Shown: positions 8,245 through 17,666 of the stretch, piece after piece
Position numbering within the stretch: the first letter of the stretch is position 1
Layout: every line of letters starts with the position of its first letter
DNA from: Pseudomonadota bacterium
GTDB taxonomy: Bacteria; Pseudomonadota; Gammaproteobacteria; Steroidobacterales; Steroidobacteraceae
Length of the DNA stretch: 18,274 bases
Assembly (NCBI GenBank): GCA_021820785.1
Contig: JAKADE010000016.1
Span: 1 to 18,274 of the forward strand
Direction: 5' to 3'
The notes under the pieces: model-generated
What the model saw: only the letters and a program-made list of their open reading frames with translations
Told to the model about the DNA's origin: nothing
Databases searched by the model: none
Position numbers and translations under genes: made by a program

Positions 8245-8490
8245 TCAGGCCTTCTTCAGCAGCCGCGTGATCCAGACCAGGATGACTGCGCCGATGAACG
8301 CGACGATGATCGAGCCGATCAGGCTGCCACCGTGCCAGATGCCCAGTACACCGAACAACCATCCGCCGAGCAGGCCGCCGAGGATCCCGAGCACGATGTC
8401 CATCAGGACCCCGTAGCCGCCGCCTTTCATGACTTTACCGGCGCCCCAGCCGGCGATCAGACCGACAATCAACCAGGTGATGATGCCCAT
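8245..8490 (-). CDS. GlsB/YeaQ/YmgE-type small membrane protein
   Basis: The 81-residue, very hydrophobic, Gly-rich inner-membrane protein belongs to the transglycosylase-associated/GlsB-YeaQ family, associated with stress and stationary phase in other bacteria. Three membrane spans are visible: residues about 2-19 (IITWLIVGLIAGWGAG), 28-50 (ILGGLLGGWLFGVLG) and 57-77 (LIGSIIVAFIGAVILVWI), followed by the basic end RLLKKA. The spacing of glycines and the internal MDIVLGILGG match the family. AGGGG lies a few bases before the ATG and gives firm support for the start. A perfect six-pair inverted repeat sits just upstream of that ribosome binding site. The molecular function is unknown. Confidence 0.92.
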   Translation of the reverse strand: MGIITWLIVGLIAGWGAGKVMKGGGYGVLMDIVLGILGGLLGGWLFGVLGIWHGGSLIGSIIVAFIGAVILVWITRLLKKA

Positions 8491-8501
8491 GCTGTCCCCT
8501 G

Positions 8502-8517
8502 TAGAGCGTAAGCTCTA
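8502..8517. promoter_or_regulatory. Perfect inverted repeat just upstream of the GlsB-like gene
   Basis: TAGAGC (8502-8507) and GCTCTA (8512-8517) are perfect complements around a four-base loop. The element ends one or two bases before the Shine-Dalgarno sequence of the GlsB-like gene on the - strand. It could be an operator or a 5'-leader hairpin affecting ribosome access. Nothing in the sequence distinguishes these. Confidence 0.35.
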
Positions 8518-8575
8518 TGTTCATTGGAGTGCCGGAGCCGCCCTGGCGGGCATTGTTCCGGCGGGCCGATCGTTC

Positions 8576-8600
8576 GTGTCATCGAGCGGAACGATGATAC
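8576..8600. other. Nine-pair intergenic hairpin
   Basis: GTGTCATCG (8576-8584) pairs with CGATGATAC (8592-8600) around a seven-base loop, with one G-T wobble. It lies in the 159-base gap between the GGDEF/EAL gene and the GlsB-like gene. The role is unknown: it may be part of the mRNA end of the upstream gene or the leader of the downstream one. Confidence 0.35.
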
Positions 8601-8613
8601 GCCCGGCGTTCAG

Positions 8614-8634
8614 GTCCGACAACGAGTGTCGGGC
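8614..8634 (-). terminator. Hairpin after the GGDEF/EAL gene (candidate terminator)
   Basis: GTCCGACA (8614-8621) pairs with TGTCGGGC (8627-8634), eight pairs including one wobble, around a five-base loop. It begins 15 bases past the stop of the GGDEF/EAL gene in the direction of its transcription. There is no T-run, so efficient intrinsic termination is uncertain. Confidence 0.35.
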
Positions 8635-8649
8635 GGCCCTGTTTGCCGC

Positions 8650-10884
8650 TCAGGGTACGTGTGGGCCCGCCGTCGGCAGTAGCGCGCTGATCGTCTCGAG
8701 TGGCGCGGGTCGGGCGTGCAGATAGCCCTGGGTGTAGTGACAGCCCATGCGCCTGAGCATCTCGAACTGAGGCGGGGTCTCCACGCCCTCGGCCACGACC
8801 GTCATCTGCGAGGCACGTGCGATTGCAATGAGGCTCGCGACCATCGTAACGCCGCGCGCATCGTCGGGAAGTCCTGCGATGAAGCTGCGGTCGATCTTCA
8901 GCGTATCGGCTTCCAGGTGTGCGAGCAGTCCGAGCGAGGAGTATCCCGTGCCGAAATCATCCAGGGCTACGCGCACGCCGGCACGCCGCAGTTCCCCAAA
9001 ATCGCGGTTTGCCCCCTGCACGTCGTGCAGGAAGCCGCTCTCGGTGATCTCGATGTCGAGCGCCCAGCCCGGTGCAAAGCGCCTGGCGTTCCGCAGTACG
9101 TCCTGCACGAAGCGCCGGCGCGTCAGCTGAACGGGTGCGACGTTCACCGCGACACGCAGCGGCGCGATACCCCGCGCGTGCCAGAGTCCCGTGTCGTCGG
9201 TGGCCCGCTGCAATGCCCACGCGCCAACTGCGACGATCAGACCGGAGGACTCCAGCAGCGGCAGGAAGCGGTCCGGCGGCACGATGCCGTGCTGCGGATG
9301 CCGCCAGCGCAGCAGCGCCTCCAGCGCCACGATCGCGCCGCTCGCGGTGTCGACCTGCGGCTGGTAGTAGAGGACGAATTCCTCATTGTCGAGCGCGTCG
9401 CGCAACTGATGCTCGAGCAGGAGCTGTTCGGCGAGTTCCCCATGCATCTGCAGCTGATAATGCAGGTACTGCTCGCCGGAATCCTTGGCACGCTTCAGGG
9501 CCGCCTCGGCAAATTCCAGCAGATCCGCGCCGTGGGCGGCGTCGCGCGGGTAGCGTGCGACGCCGATGCGGCACGAGGTGCGCACCGTACGGCCGCCCAG
9601 CTCGAACGGCTGGGCGAACACGGTCTCCTCGAGCAGCGCCATGACGCTGTCTTCGGAGTTCTGCGTGCCCGCTACGATCAGCGCAAATGTGCCGCGGCCG
9701 AGATATGCCGCGTGCGTTGCACCGAGCGCATTTCGATTGAGGCGCTCGGCGACCGCCTGCAACAGCAGATCGCCGGCATGCCGGCCCAGACTCTCGTTCA
9801 CGTGCGTCAGTCGGCGAACGTCGAAGGTCACGACGGCCCGTTCCACGGGCAGGGTCGCATCCTCCCCGATCATGCGTTCGAGGCGCTCAAGGAACGTCAT
9901 CCGGGTGGCCAGTCCCGTCAGCGGATCGAAGTGCTGGAGGAAATCCGCGACATGCTGCACGTGATGCGAATGCAGTGCGAAGGACAGGGTCGCGCCGATG
10001 TCCTGCAGCAGCGCCAGATGTTCCTCGTCGATCTGGGTACGGTCCAGCGAGGCGAGCGACAGGGCGGCAACGGCCTTGCCTTCCACGATCAGCGGCAGTG
10101 CAGTCAGGGTCTGATAGCCGAAGGCGAGCAGCTGCTCGCGGCCGCCGACCGGCGGTTCGGACTGACGCAGATCGCTCATGCAGATCCTGCCGGTGCGCAG
10201 GGCGCGGGCGGTGAGGCTGGCATCGGCTGTGGAACCATCGCCGATGACGAGATCGTCGGGCAGATCGATGCCCGCGCCGCCGGCGCGGAAGGCGAGTCGC
10301 GCGCGGCGGCCATCGGGCTCGGTCATCCACAGTGCCGCGTTGTGATAACCACCGCCGTCCACCGCAAGGCGGCATGCTTCGCGGAGCAGTTCGTCGCGGT
10401 CGCGAATGTGTGCCATGGCGGCATTGACGCCGCTTTGCAGCCGCAGGATCCGTGTCAGCCACTCGACGCGTGCGCGCTGCTGCCGGTGATCGGTGATGTC
10501 CACCGCCGTGACGACGATGCCGCGGATGCCTCCCACCGCATCGCGTAGCGGGCTGAAGGTGGCCTCGATCCTGATCTGGCCGTCACTGGGTTTGAGCCTG
10601 TGGACGTCGAATTCCTCGCACACGCTCTCCCCGGCCGCGGCGCGGGCCAGCGTGCGGCGTACGTGCTCACACTCTAGTGCGGAGTGTTCGAACCAGGGTG
10701 TCTCGGCGAAGTGCTGGCCGCGCAGGGCCGCAAGCCTCAGTCCCGAGCCCTGCAAGGGCGCCCGATTGACGTACTGCAGCTCACCCCGGGTGTTCAATAC
10801 CGCAACGAACAGCGGCAGCGCATCGAGCACCTGGGCGGTCTGCCATGCATCACGCGGCGCATGCGGGTCGTGTTTCGCATCCAT
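8650..10884 (-). CDS. PAS-GAF-GGDEF-EAL c-di-GMP signalling protein, degenerate GGDEF
   Basis: The 744-residue protein probably degrades the second messenger c-di-GMP. Domain order: PAS (about 15-135, ending IVVTAVDITDHR), GAF (about 155-305), GGDEF (about 318-475, starting FDPLTGLATR) and EAL (about 485-735). The cyclase signature is GRGTF at 396-400 instead of GGDEF, and the preceding metal/substrate region is also altered, so cyclase activity is probably lost. The EAL side looks intact: EALLRW at 522-527, EITES at 612-616, LDDFGTGYSS at 641-650, KIDRSF at 663-668 and VAEGVET at 697-703. It has no membrane span, so it should be cytoplasmic and sense through PAS/GAF. The frame is open to 11196, but the upstream part is Arg-rich and unlike a domain. 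The ATG at 10884 has no good Shine-Dalgarno sequence and lies two bases after a small ORF. Confidence 0.92.
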   Translation of the reverse strand: MDAKHDPHAPRDAWQTAQVLDALPLFVAVLNTRGELQYVNRAPLQGSGLRLAALRGQHFAETPWFEHSALECEHVRRTLARAAAGESVCEEFDVHRLKPSDGQIRIEATFSPLRDAVGGIRGIVVTAVDITDHRQQRARVEWLTRILRLQSGVNAAMAHIRDRDELLREACRLAVDGGGYHNAALWMTEPDGRRARLAFRAGGAGIDLPDDLVIGDGSTADASLTARALRTGRICMSDLRQSEPPVGGREQLLAFGYQTLTALPLIVEGKAVAALSLASLDRTQIDEEHLALLQDIGATLSFALHSHHVQHVADFLQHFDPLTGLATRMTFLERLERMIGEDATLPVERAVVTFDVRRLTHVNESLGRHAGDLLLQAVAERLNRNALGATHAAYLGRGTFALIVAGTQNSEDSVMALLEETVFAQPFELGGRTVRTSCRIGVARYPRDAAHGADLLEFAEAALKRAKDSGEQYLHYQLQMHGELAEQLLLEHQLRDALDNEEFVLYYQPQVDTASGAIVALEALLRWRHPQHGIVPPDRFLPLLESSGLIVAVGAWALQRATDDTGLWHARGIAPLRVAVNVAPVQLTRRRFVQDVLRNARRFAPGWALDIEITESGFLHDVQGANRDFGELRRAGVRVALDDFGTGYSSLGLLAHLEADTLKIDRSFIAGLPDDARGVTMVASLIAIARASQMTVVAEGVETPPQFEMLRRMGCHYTQGYLHARPAPLETISALLPTAGPHVP

Positions 10885-10886
10885 GC

Positions 10887-10979
10887 TCAGGGTCCGGGCG
10901 GCTCGAGGAATCTGCAGTCGGTGCACAGCCGGCTCGCAGCGCCGCCGTGCGGCGCGACACATCGGATCGTGGTGACCAT
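10887..10979 (-). CDS. Possible small ORF (30 aa, three cysteines) ahead of the GGDEF/EAL gene
   Basis: ATG at 10979 is preceded by GGAGG with a ten-base spacer. The 30-codon frame contains Cys at 7, 19 and 22, the last two forming CTDC, and ends PPGP. Its stop lies two bases before the ATG of the GGDEF/EAL gene, which itself lacks a Shine-Dalgarno sequence, so translational coupling is plausible. The same frame is open upstream to an in-frame GTG at 11063 (58 codons). That extension includes YEIAETVREP and has mixed acidic/basic composition, unlike the Arg/Ala-rich shadow frames nearby. I recognise no family. It could be a leader peptide, a tiny Zn-binding protein or chance. The remainder of 10980-11114 shows no other gene. 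Confidence 0.35.
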   Translation of the reverse strand: MVTTIRCVAPHGGAASRLCTDCRFLEPPGP

Positions 10980-11114
10980 CTGGCGTGCACCTCCGAACTG
11001 CGGTTCGCGGACCGTCTCCGCGATCTCGTAAAGAGGATAATCCCTGTCTGCCCCGGCGAACACTCCGGGTGCAGGATTGGCCGCGCATTTTGTGGCCGCT
11101 CGGGGCCGGGGTCC

Positions 11115-12929
11115 CTAGGGCAGCGGCCAGACCTGAATGCGCTCGGTGTCCAGATCGAACCGGCAGGGCGCTCCTGCGGGCAGTCCACCCGCGCATGCCG
11201 CGCTGATCGACGCATCGCCGAAGCGGATCAGGGCGCGGGGCAGCGGTCCATCGGTGCAGCGCTCGACGATCCCGCCATAGCGGCCGCCCGGGTGCAACCA
11301 GACACGATCGGCCGGTACGCTCCAGCCAAACCGCCCGGCCGGCAGCGGCGCGCCGGGAAGGCTCAATGTCGCGCCGCGGCCGAGCGCGAGTTCGTGTGCG
11401 CCGACGCTGACGGCGGTGTTGACGTCTTCGGCACCGAGCAGGCGGGCGGCGAGCTCATTGACCGGACGACGGAGCACTTCGGCCGCCGGACCGCTCTGCA
11501 GCGGGCGCCCCTCGGCCAGCACCAGGATGTCATCGGCGAGCAGCAGCGCCTCGCCCGGATCGTGGGTCACGAGCAGCGTCACTACCGGCAGCTCCATCTG
11601 CAGCGCGCGCAACTCGCGGCGCAGCGCCGCGCGCAGCAGCGCATCCAGCGCGGAAAACGGCTCATCGAGCAGCAGCAGCTCGGTGGGCCGCACCAGCGCA
11701 CGGGCGAGCGCGACGCGCTGCTGTTGACCCAGGGAGAGCTCCGCAGGCCGACGATGCGCGAGCGCACCGAGCCCGAGGCGCTCGAGCCAGCGGGCCGCCA
11801 GTGCCGGATCGGCACCGGCCGGAAACGCGAGTTGACCGCGCACGTCGAGGTGCGGAAACAGCGCATAACTCTGCGGCACGTAGCCGATGCGCCGCGCCTC
11901 CGGCGGCAGCGCGCTCAACTCGCGCGTCCCGATGTGCACCGTGCCGTGCGGGCACCGCTCCAGGCCCGCAATCAGTTTCAGCGTCAGTGATTTACCGGAA
12001 CCGGACGGCCCGAGGATCGCGAGCCGGCGCGCCGTGCTGTGCCAGTGCACGGCGAGCGAGAAGCCGGGCAAGGGCTTCTCGAACGCGATCGACAGCCCGC
12101 CGGGAGCGGGTGGCAGCTCGGGCGCTGCGGTACTGACTGCCCGGCGCGGTGTGATCAGCGCCGGAGTGCGGATCGCGCGGCGGGTGCCGGCGAGGCTGCT
12201 CAGGACCATCACCCCCAGCGCCAGGACGAGCGCCGGCAGCAGCACCGGCAGCATCGCGGGCAGACCCTGCTCGCCGAACGCCACGTAGGTGTACACCGGC
12301 AGCGAGTAGGGATGGTAGGCGACCATCACCGTGGCCCCGAATTCTCCGAACGCACGCAGCCATGCGAGCAGCAGACCGGCGAGCAGTGCCGGGCGCGCCG
12401 CCGGCAACGTCGCGCGCAGGAACACTGCGAGCCGGCTGCGGCCGAGCGTCGCGGCGACATCCTCGATCGCCGGATCCATGGCGGCAAACGCCGAACGCGC
12501 CGCGATGATGACGAACGGTGCGGACACGAAGGTCTCGGCGAGCACGATGCCTGCGAAGGAGTCCGTGAGCGCGCCGTGGGCGAGCCGTCCGAGCGGGCCG
12601 TGGTAGCCGAGCAGGAACAGCAGCAGCACCCCGCTGGCGAGCGGGGGCAACGCCAGAGGCAGCTGCACGAGCAGACCGAGCAGATTCATGGCGCGTCCGC
12701 GGACGCGCGCGAGCAGCCAGCCGAGCGGGATGCCACACAGCGCCGTCAGTGCAGTCGCGAGGCTCGCACTGGCGAGCGATACGGCGCAGGCATGCGCCAG
12801 TGCGCCGTAATCGACGCCGCTCCAGTGCGTGGCGGCCGCCGCCTGCACGCCGGCAAGCAGCGGGGCGAGCAGATACATCGCCAGCAGTGCGGCGAGCCAG
12901 GGCAGGGGGGAGGCGAGCGATCGCGACAC
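11115..12929 (-). CDS. Fused molybdate/tungstate ABC transporter permease-ATPase (ModB-ModC fusion)
   Basis: The 604-residue protein combines both inner-membrane parts of an oxyanion importer. Residues about 1-250 are a ModB/CysT-type permease with several membrane spans and the EAA loop (EDVAATLGRSRLAVFLRATLP, 156-176). After a linker, residues about 278-500 are the ATPase: Walker A GPSGSGKS (307-314), signature LSLGQQQRVALARAL (398-412, LSLGQ instead of LSGGQ), Walker B LLLLDEP (418-424) and H-loop His456. Residues about 500-604 look like a Mop/TOBE-like regulatory domain. Separate modB and modC genes are the norm, so the fusion is noteworthy. The GTG start sits after a G/C homopolymer with no Shine-Dalgarno sequence. 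The binding-protein gene ends 63 bases upstream on the same strand. Molybdate versus tungstate cannot be told apart by eye. Confidence 0.9.
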   Translation of the reverse strand: MSRSLASPLPWLAALLAMYLLAPLLAGVQAAAATHWSGVDYGALAHACAVSLASASLATALTALCGIPLGWLLARVRGRAMNLLGLLVQLPLALPPLASGVLLLFLLGYHGPLGRLAHGALTDSFAGIVLAETFVSAPFVIIAARSAFAAMDPAIEDVAATLGRSRLAVFLRATLPAARPALLAGLLLAWLRAFGEFGATVMVAYHPYSLPVYTYVAFGEQGLPAMLPVLLPALVLALGVMVLSSLAGTRRAIRTPALITPRRAVSTAAPELPPAPGGLSIAFEKPLPGFSLAVHWHSTARRLAILGPSGSGKSLTLKLIAGLERCPHGTVHIGTRELSALPPEARRIGYVPQSYALFPHLDVRGQLAFPAGADPALAARWLERLGLGALAHRRPAELSLGQQQRVALARALVRPTELLLLDEPFSALDALLRAALRRELRALQMELPVVTLLVTHDPGEALLLADDILVLAEGRPLQSGPAAEVLRRPVNELAARLLGAEDVNTAVSVGAHELALGRGATLSLPGAPLPAGRFGWSVPADRVWLHPGGRYGGIVERCTDGPLPRALIRFGDASISAACAGGLPAGAPCRFDLDTERIQVWPLP

Positions 12930-12992
12930 GGGGGGGCGGCTAGGCGGGCGGACGCGCCGGCCCGCGGGCGCCAGCCCCCGGGCGCGTGCGGC

Positions 12993-13943
12993 TCATCGGT
13001 GTGCGCCGCCGTGCAGGAGGCGGCGCAGCGGTCCGGGCAGGGTTCGCTCATCGCCGCTGGCGACGGGTGCGAATACCCGCAGGCCCTGAGCCCGCATCAG
13101 CTTGCGCCCGACCGGGCCGAGCAGAAACTCGATGAACGCCACGCCGGCGCGACGATGCGGGGCGTCCCGAACCAGTGCGACGGTATACAGGGCCTCCGGG
13201 GTGAGTTTCGGTGGCAGCCGCACCGACGGAATCCCGGCCGCGGCGGTCTCGGTCGAGTAGAAGAACCCCGCATCGAGCTGCCCGGACTGCAGCCGCCCGA
13301 GCAGCGTCTCCTCGGGCAGCACCTGGGCCGGATTCTCCGCCGCGCCGAGCACGCGGTGCGCCAGTCCCGGCAGGTGGTAGCGCACCGCCGCGCGGCGCAG
13401 CAGACGCACCGTGAGCGCCCCCTTCGGGTCGAGTTTCGGGTCGGTGCGGCCCAGGCGCAGGCCCGGCTCCTGCAGGACCTGGTACCACGGCCGTGAGCGC
13501 CACAGCGGCGCGAACCGACTCTGCGGGTTGTAGCCGATCACCAGCGGTGAGCGGGCGAAGGTGAGGTAGGCGCCGATCCAGCGGCCGTTGCGCCGGCCCA
13601 TCAGCCGAGCGTTGATCGCCGGCGCGGCGCTGATGAACACGTCGGCCCGGCGCAGCCGTGCGGCGATCTCGTTGGCCAGCAGCTTCGAGCCGCCGGCAAA
13701 GCCGCGGAAGCGATCGCCGCTTGCCCGATCGAAGGCCGGGCCGACCGTCTGTTCCATGAGATTCACCAGTGAGCCGGCGTAGAGCACATTGACGTCGGTG
13801 CCGGCACAGGCGGGTGCCGCCGCGCCCAGCACTGCACCGAGCAGCGCGGCCGCCGCGCCGAGCGCTGCTGCGCGCGGCGCGCGGCCTTGCGCCGGGCGGG
13901 CGGTCCCGAGTGGCCGGGCGCGCTGTGTGTCTGTGCGACTCAT
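12993..13943 (-). CDS. Molybdate/tungstate ABC transporter substrate-binding protein (WtpA/ModA-like)
   Basis: Periplasmic oxyanion receptor of 316 residues that should deliver substrate to the ModB-ModC fusion encoded next. The N-terminus is a long signal peptide: an Arg-rich stretch, a hydrophobic core at about 26-43, and a likely cleavage site after ACA (45-47). The mature part opens VNVLYAGSLVNLMEQTVGPAF, the pattern of WtpA-type binding proteins, then FAGGSKLLANEI and ADVFISAAPAINARLM. The later segment RTDPKLDPKGALTV resembles the Asp-Pro-rich anion/hinge region of that group. AAGGA lies 7 bases before the ATG, so the start is firm. Proline iminopeptidase ends 38 bases upstream on the same strand. 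The sequence favours the Wtp-like branch, but the ligand is not certain. Confidence 0.88.
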   Translation of the reverse strand: MSRTDTQRARPLGTARPAQGRAPRAAALGAAAALLGAVLGAAAPACAGTDVNVLYAGSLVNLMEQTVGPAFDRASGDRFRGFAGGSKLLANEIAARLRRADVFISAAPAINARLMGRRNGRWIGAYLTFARSPLVIGYNPQSRFAPLWRSRPWYQVLQEPGLRLGRTDPKLDPKGALTVRLLRRAAVRYHLPGLAHRVLGAAENPAQVLPEETLLGRLQSGQLDAGFFYSTETAAAGIPSVRLPPKLTPEALYTVALVRDAPHRRAGVAFIEFLLGPVGRKLMRAQGLRVFAPVASGDERTLPGPLRRLLHGGAHR

Positions 13944-13981
13944 GGGCGGATCCTTCTGCACTGTCCTGTGTACCCGTGCGC

Positions 13982-16071
<2,090 letters not shown>

Positions 16072-16080
16072 CGCCCGAAG

Positions 16081-16101
16081 GGCCGTGCGCCGCGCACGGC
16101 C
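16081..16101. other. Perfect nine-pair hairpin between holA and nadD
   Basis: GGCCGTGCG (16081-16089) and CGCACGGCC (16093-16101) are perfect complements around a three-base loop. The element begins 10 bases after the holA stop and ends 15 bases before the nadD ATG. There is no T-run. It may act as a partial terminator, an mRNA processing/stability element, or a brake on nadD translation. Confidence 0.45.
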
Positions 16102-16116
16102 GAGTGCACGGAAATC

Positions 16117-16758
16117 ATGCAACCCATCGGATTGTTCGGCGGTACTTTCGACCCGATCCATTACGGCCACCTGCGCACGGCGTTCGAGCTGCGCCAGTTG
16201 CTGCGGCTCACCGAGGTGCGGTTCCTGCCTACCGGCAATCCGCCGCACCGCGAGCAGACCATCGCCAATGCCGAGCTGCGGCTGCGCATGGTGCGTGCGG
16301 CGGTCGCCGGCGAGCCGGGTTTCACCGTCGATGACCGCGAGATGCGCCGCAGCGGCGTGTCGTACTCGGTGGATACTCTGGCCGAGCTGCGCGCCGAGCA
16401 TCCGCATCGCTCGATGTGCCTGCTGCTCGGCATGGACGCGTTTCTCGGGCTGCCGCACTGGCATCGCTGGCGGGAGCTTCTCGAGCTGGCGCATGTCGTG
16501 GTCGCGCACCGTCCGGGCTGGAAGGCGCCGACCCATGGCCCGCTCGGTGAGGTCATGGTCGATCACGGCACCGGCTCGATCCGCGACCTGCACGATCAGC
16601 CGGCCGGCAAGGTCTACATCCACGCCGTGACGCAGCTCGAGATTTCCTCGACCGAACTGCGCCAGCTGATCCTCGCCGGGCGCGATCCGCGCTATCTGGT
16701 GCCGGATGAGGTGCGCCGTCTTCTGCTCGACACCCAGTGCTATTCTCCGCAAACATGA
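16117..16758 (+). CDS. nadD: Nicotinate-nucleotide adenylyltransferase
   Basis: Transfers AMP from ATP to nicotinate mononucleotide, giving deamido-NAD in NAD synthesis. The 213-residue product has the nucleotidyltransferase motif GGTFDPIHYGH (8-18) with both catalytic histidines. It also has FLPTGNPPHR (37-45), SVDTLAELR (84-92), LLLGMDAFLGLPHWHRW (102-118) and the C-terminal ISSTELR (176-182), all diagnostic of NadD. Length is normal. The ATG is preceded by a GGAA-type weak Shine-Dalgarno sequence, and a perfect hairpin ends 15 bases earlier. The stop overlaps the rsfS start (ATGA), so the two are translationally linked. Confidence 0.97.
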   Translation: MQPIGLFGGTFDPIHYGHLRTAFELRQLLRLTEVRFLPTGNPPHREQTIANAELRLRMVRAAVAGEPGFTVDDREMRRSGVSYSVDTLAELRAEHPHRSMCLLLGMDAFLGLPHWHRWRELLELAHVVVAHRPGWKAPTHGPLGEVMVDHGTGSIRDLHDQPAGKVYIHAVTQLEISSTELRQLILAGRDPRYLVPDEVRRLLLDTQCYSPQT

Positions 16759-17174
16759 CCACCCGAACTCCCGCGCGACGCGGCAAGACCACCCGATCCC
16801 GCGCACGCGCCAAGGGCGCCGCAGCGCTGCTGCGCGTCGTGATCGGCGCGCTTGAAGACATGAAGGCCGTGAACCTCAAGGTCATCGACGTGCGCGGCCT
16901 GACCGACGTCGCCGACACGCTCGTGATCGCGTCCGGCACCTCCGACCGGCACGTCCGCTCGCTCGCCGAGCACGTGGTTGCACAGGCCAAGGCGAGCGGC
17001 GTGCGTCCGCTCGGCATGGAGGGCGAGCGCGAAGGCGAATGGGTCCTGGTGGACCTGCAGGATATCGTCGTGCACGTGATGCTGCCGCGGGTGCGCGAGT
17101 TCTATGCCCTGGAGCGGCTGTGGGAAGCCGGTCCGGCGGCCGAGACCCCCGCGCACGCGCCCAGCCATCCGTAG
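16755..17174 (+). CDS. rsfS: Ribosomal silencing factor RsfS
   Basis: Binds ribosomal protein uL14 and blocks joining of ribosomal subunits when nutrients are scarce. The 139-residue product has the DUF143/Iojap core: LKVIDVRGLTDVADTLVIASGTSDRHVRSLAEHV, then GMEGEREGEWVLVDLQDIVVHVMLPRVREFYALERLW, all strongly conserved. A basic Arg/Lys/Ala-rich extension of about 28 residues precedes the core, longer than in enteric RsfS. The ATG at 16755 overlaps the nadD stop and was preferred over a TTG at 16737 inside nadD. rlmH follows after 21 bases. Confidence 0.95.
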   Translation: MTTRTPARRGKTTRSRARAKGAAALLRVVIGALEDMKAVNLKVIDVRGLTDVADTLVIASGTSDRHVRSLAEHVVAQAKASGVRPLGMEGEREGEWVLVDLQDIVVHVMLPRVREFYALERLWEAGPAAETPAHAPSHP

Positions 17175-17195
17175 CGGCCCCCGGGGGCGCCCGCC

Positions 17196-17666
17196 ATGCG
17201 CGTGCGGCTGATCGCGGTCGGAACCCGACCGCCGGCCTGGGTGAGCCAGGGATACGAGGAGTACGTCCGTCGCCTCGGCCCGCAGCTGAAGCTCGCGCTG
17301 GTCCAGATCGAGCCGGGTCGGCGCAGCGCCGGCCAGGATCCGCACCGCGCCATCGAGACCGAGGGCCGCAAGATACTCGCGGCGCTGCATGACGGGGAGT
17401 TCGTCGTGGCGCTCGATGAGCACGGCCGGCAGATGCCGACCCGCCCGTTCGCCGACTGGCTGGCCGCCCGGATGCACGCGGGTCAGGACCTAGCCTTCCT
17501 GATCGGCGGCCCGGACGGATTTGCGCCCGAGGTGCGCGCGCGGGCCGACCTGCTGCTGTCGCTCTCGGCGCTCACTCTGCCGCATGCACTGGTGCGGGTC
17601 GTGCTCGCCGAGCAGCTGTACCGGGCGCTTAGCATCTTGGCCCATCACCCGTATCATCGCGACTGA
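17196..17666 (+). CDS. rlmH: 23S rRNA (pseudouridine1915-N3)-methyltransferase RlmH
   Basis: SPOUT-class methyltransferase that modifies pseudouridine 1915 in helix 69 of 23S rRNA. The 156-residue product is the normal size and has [16 protein letters not shown] at the start, [19 protein letters not shown] in the middle, the SAM-binding LIGGPDGF (106-113), and the conserved end [18 protein letters not shown] through HPYHRD. A GC-rich palindrome (GCCCCCGGGGGC, 17177-17188) lies in the 21-base gap from rsfS. There is no obvious Shine-Dalgarno sequence. The stop shares bases with the maf start (TGATG). Confidence 0.97.
   Translation: MRVRLIAVGTRPPAWVSQGYEEYVRRLGPQLKLALVQIEPGRRSAGQDPHRAIETEGRKILAALHDGEFVVALDEHGRQMPTRPFADWLAARMHAGQDLAFLIGGPDGFAPEVRARADLLLSLSALTLPHALVRVVLAEQLYRALSILAHHPYHRD

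Noticed and set aside
8716..10548. 610-codon + strand open frame antisense to the GGDEF/EAL gene
   Set aside because: Composition is that of an antisense frame (Gln/Arg/His-rich), and the - strand frame has clear PAS, GAF, GGDEF and EAL motifs.
10885..11196. Upstream extension of the GGDEF/EAL protein
   Set aside because: About 104 Arg/Ser-rich residues with no domain; the PAS region begins just after the ATG at 10884, and part of the extension lies inside the fused transporter gene.
17177..17188. GCCCCCGGGGGC palindrome between rsfS and rlmH as a terminator
   Set aside because: It has no loop and lies inside a tightly packed operon, so it is most likely a GC-composition effect.
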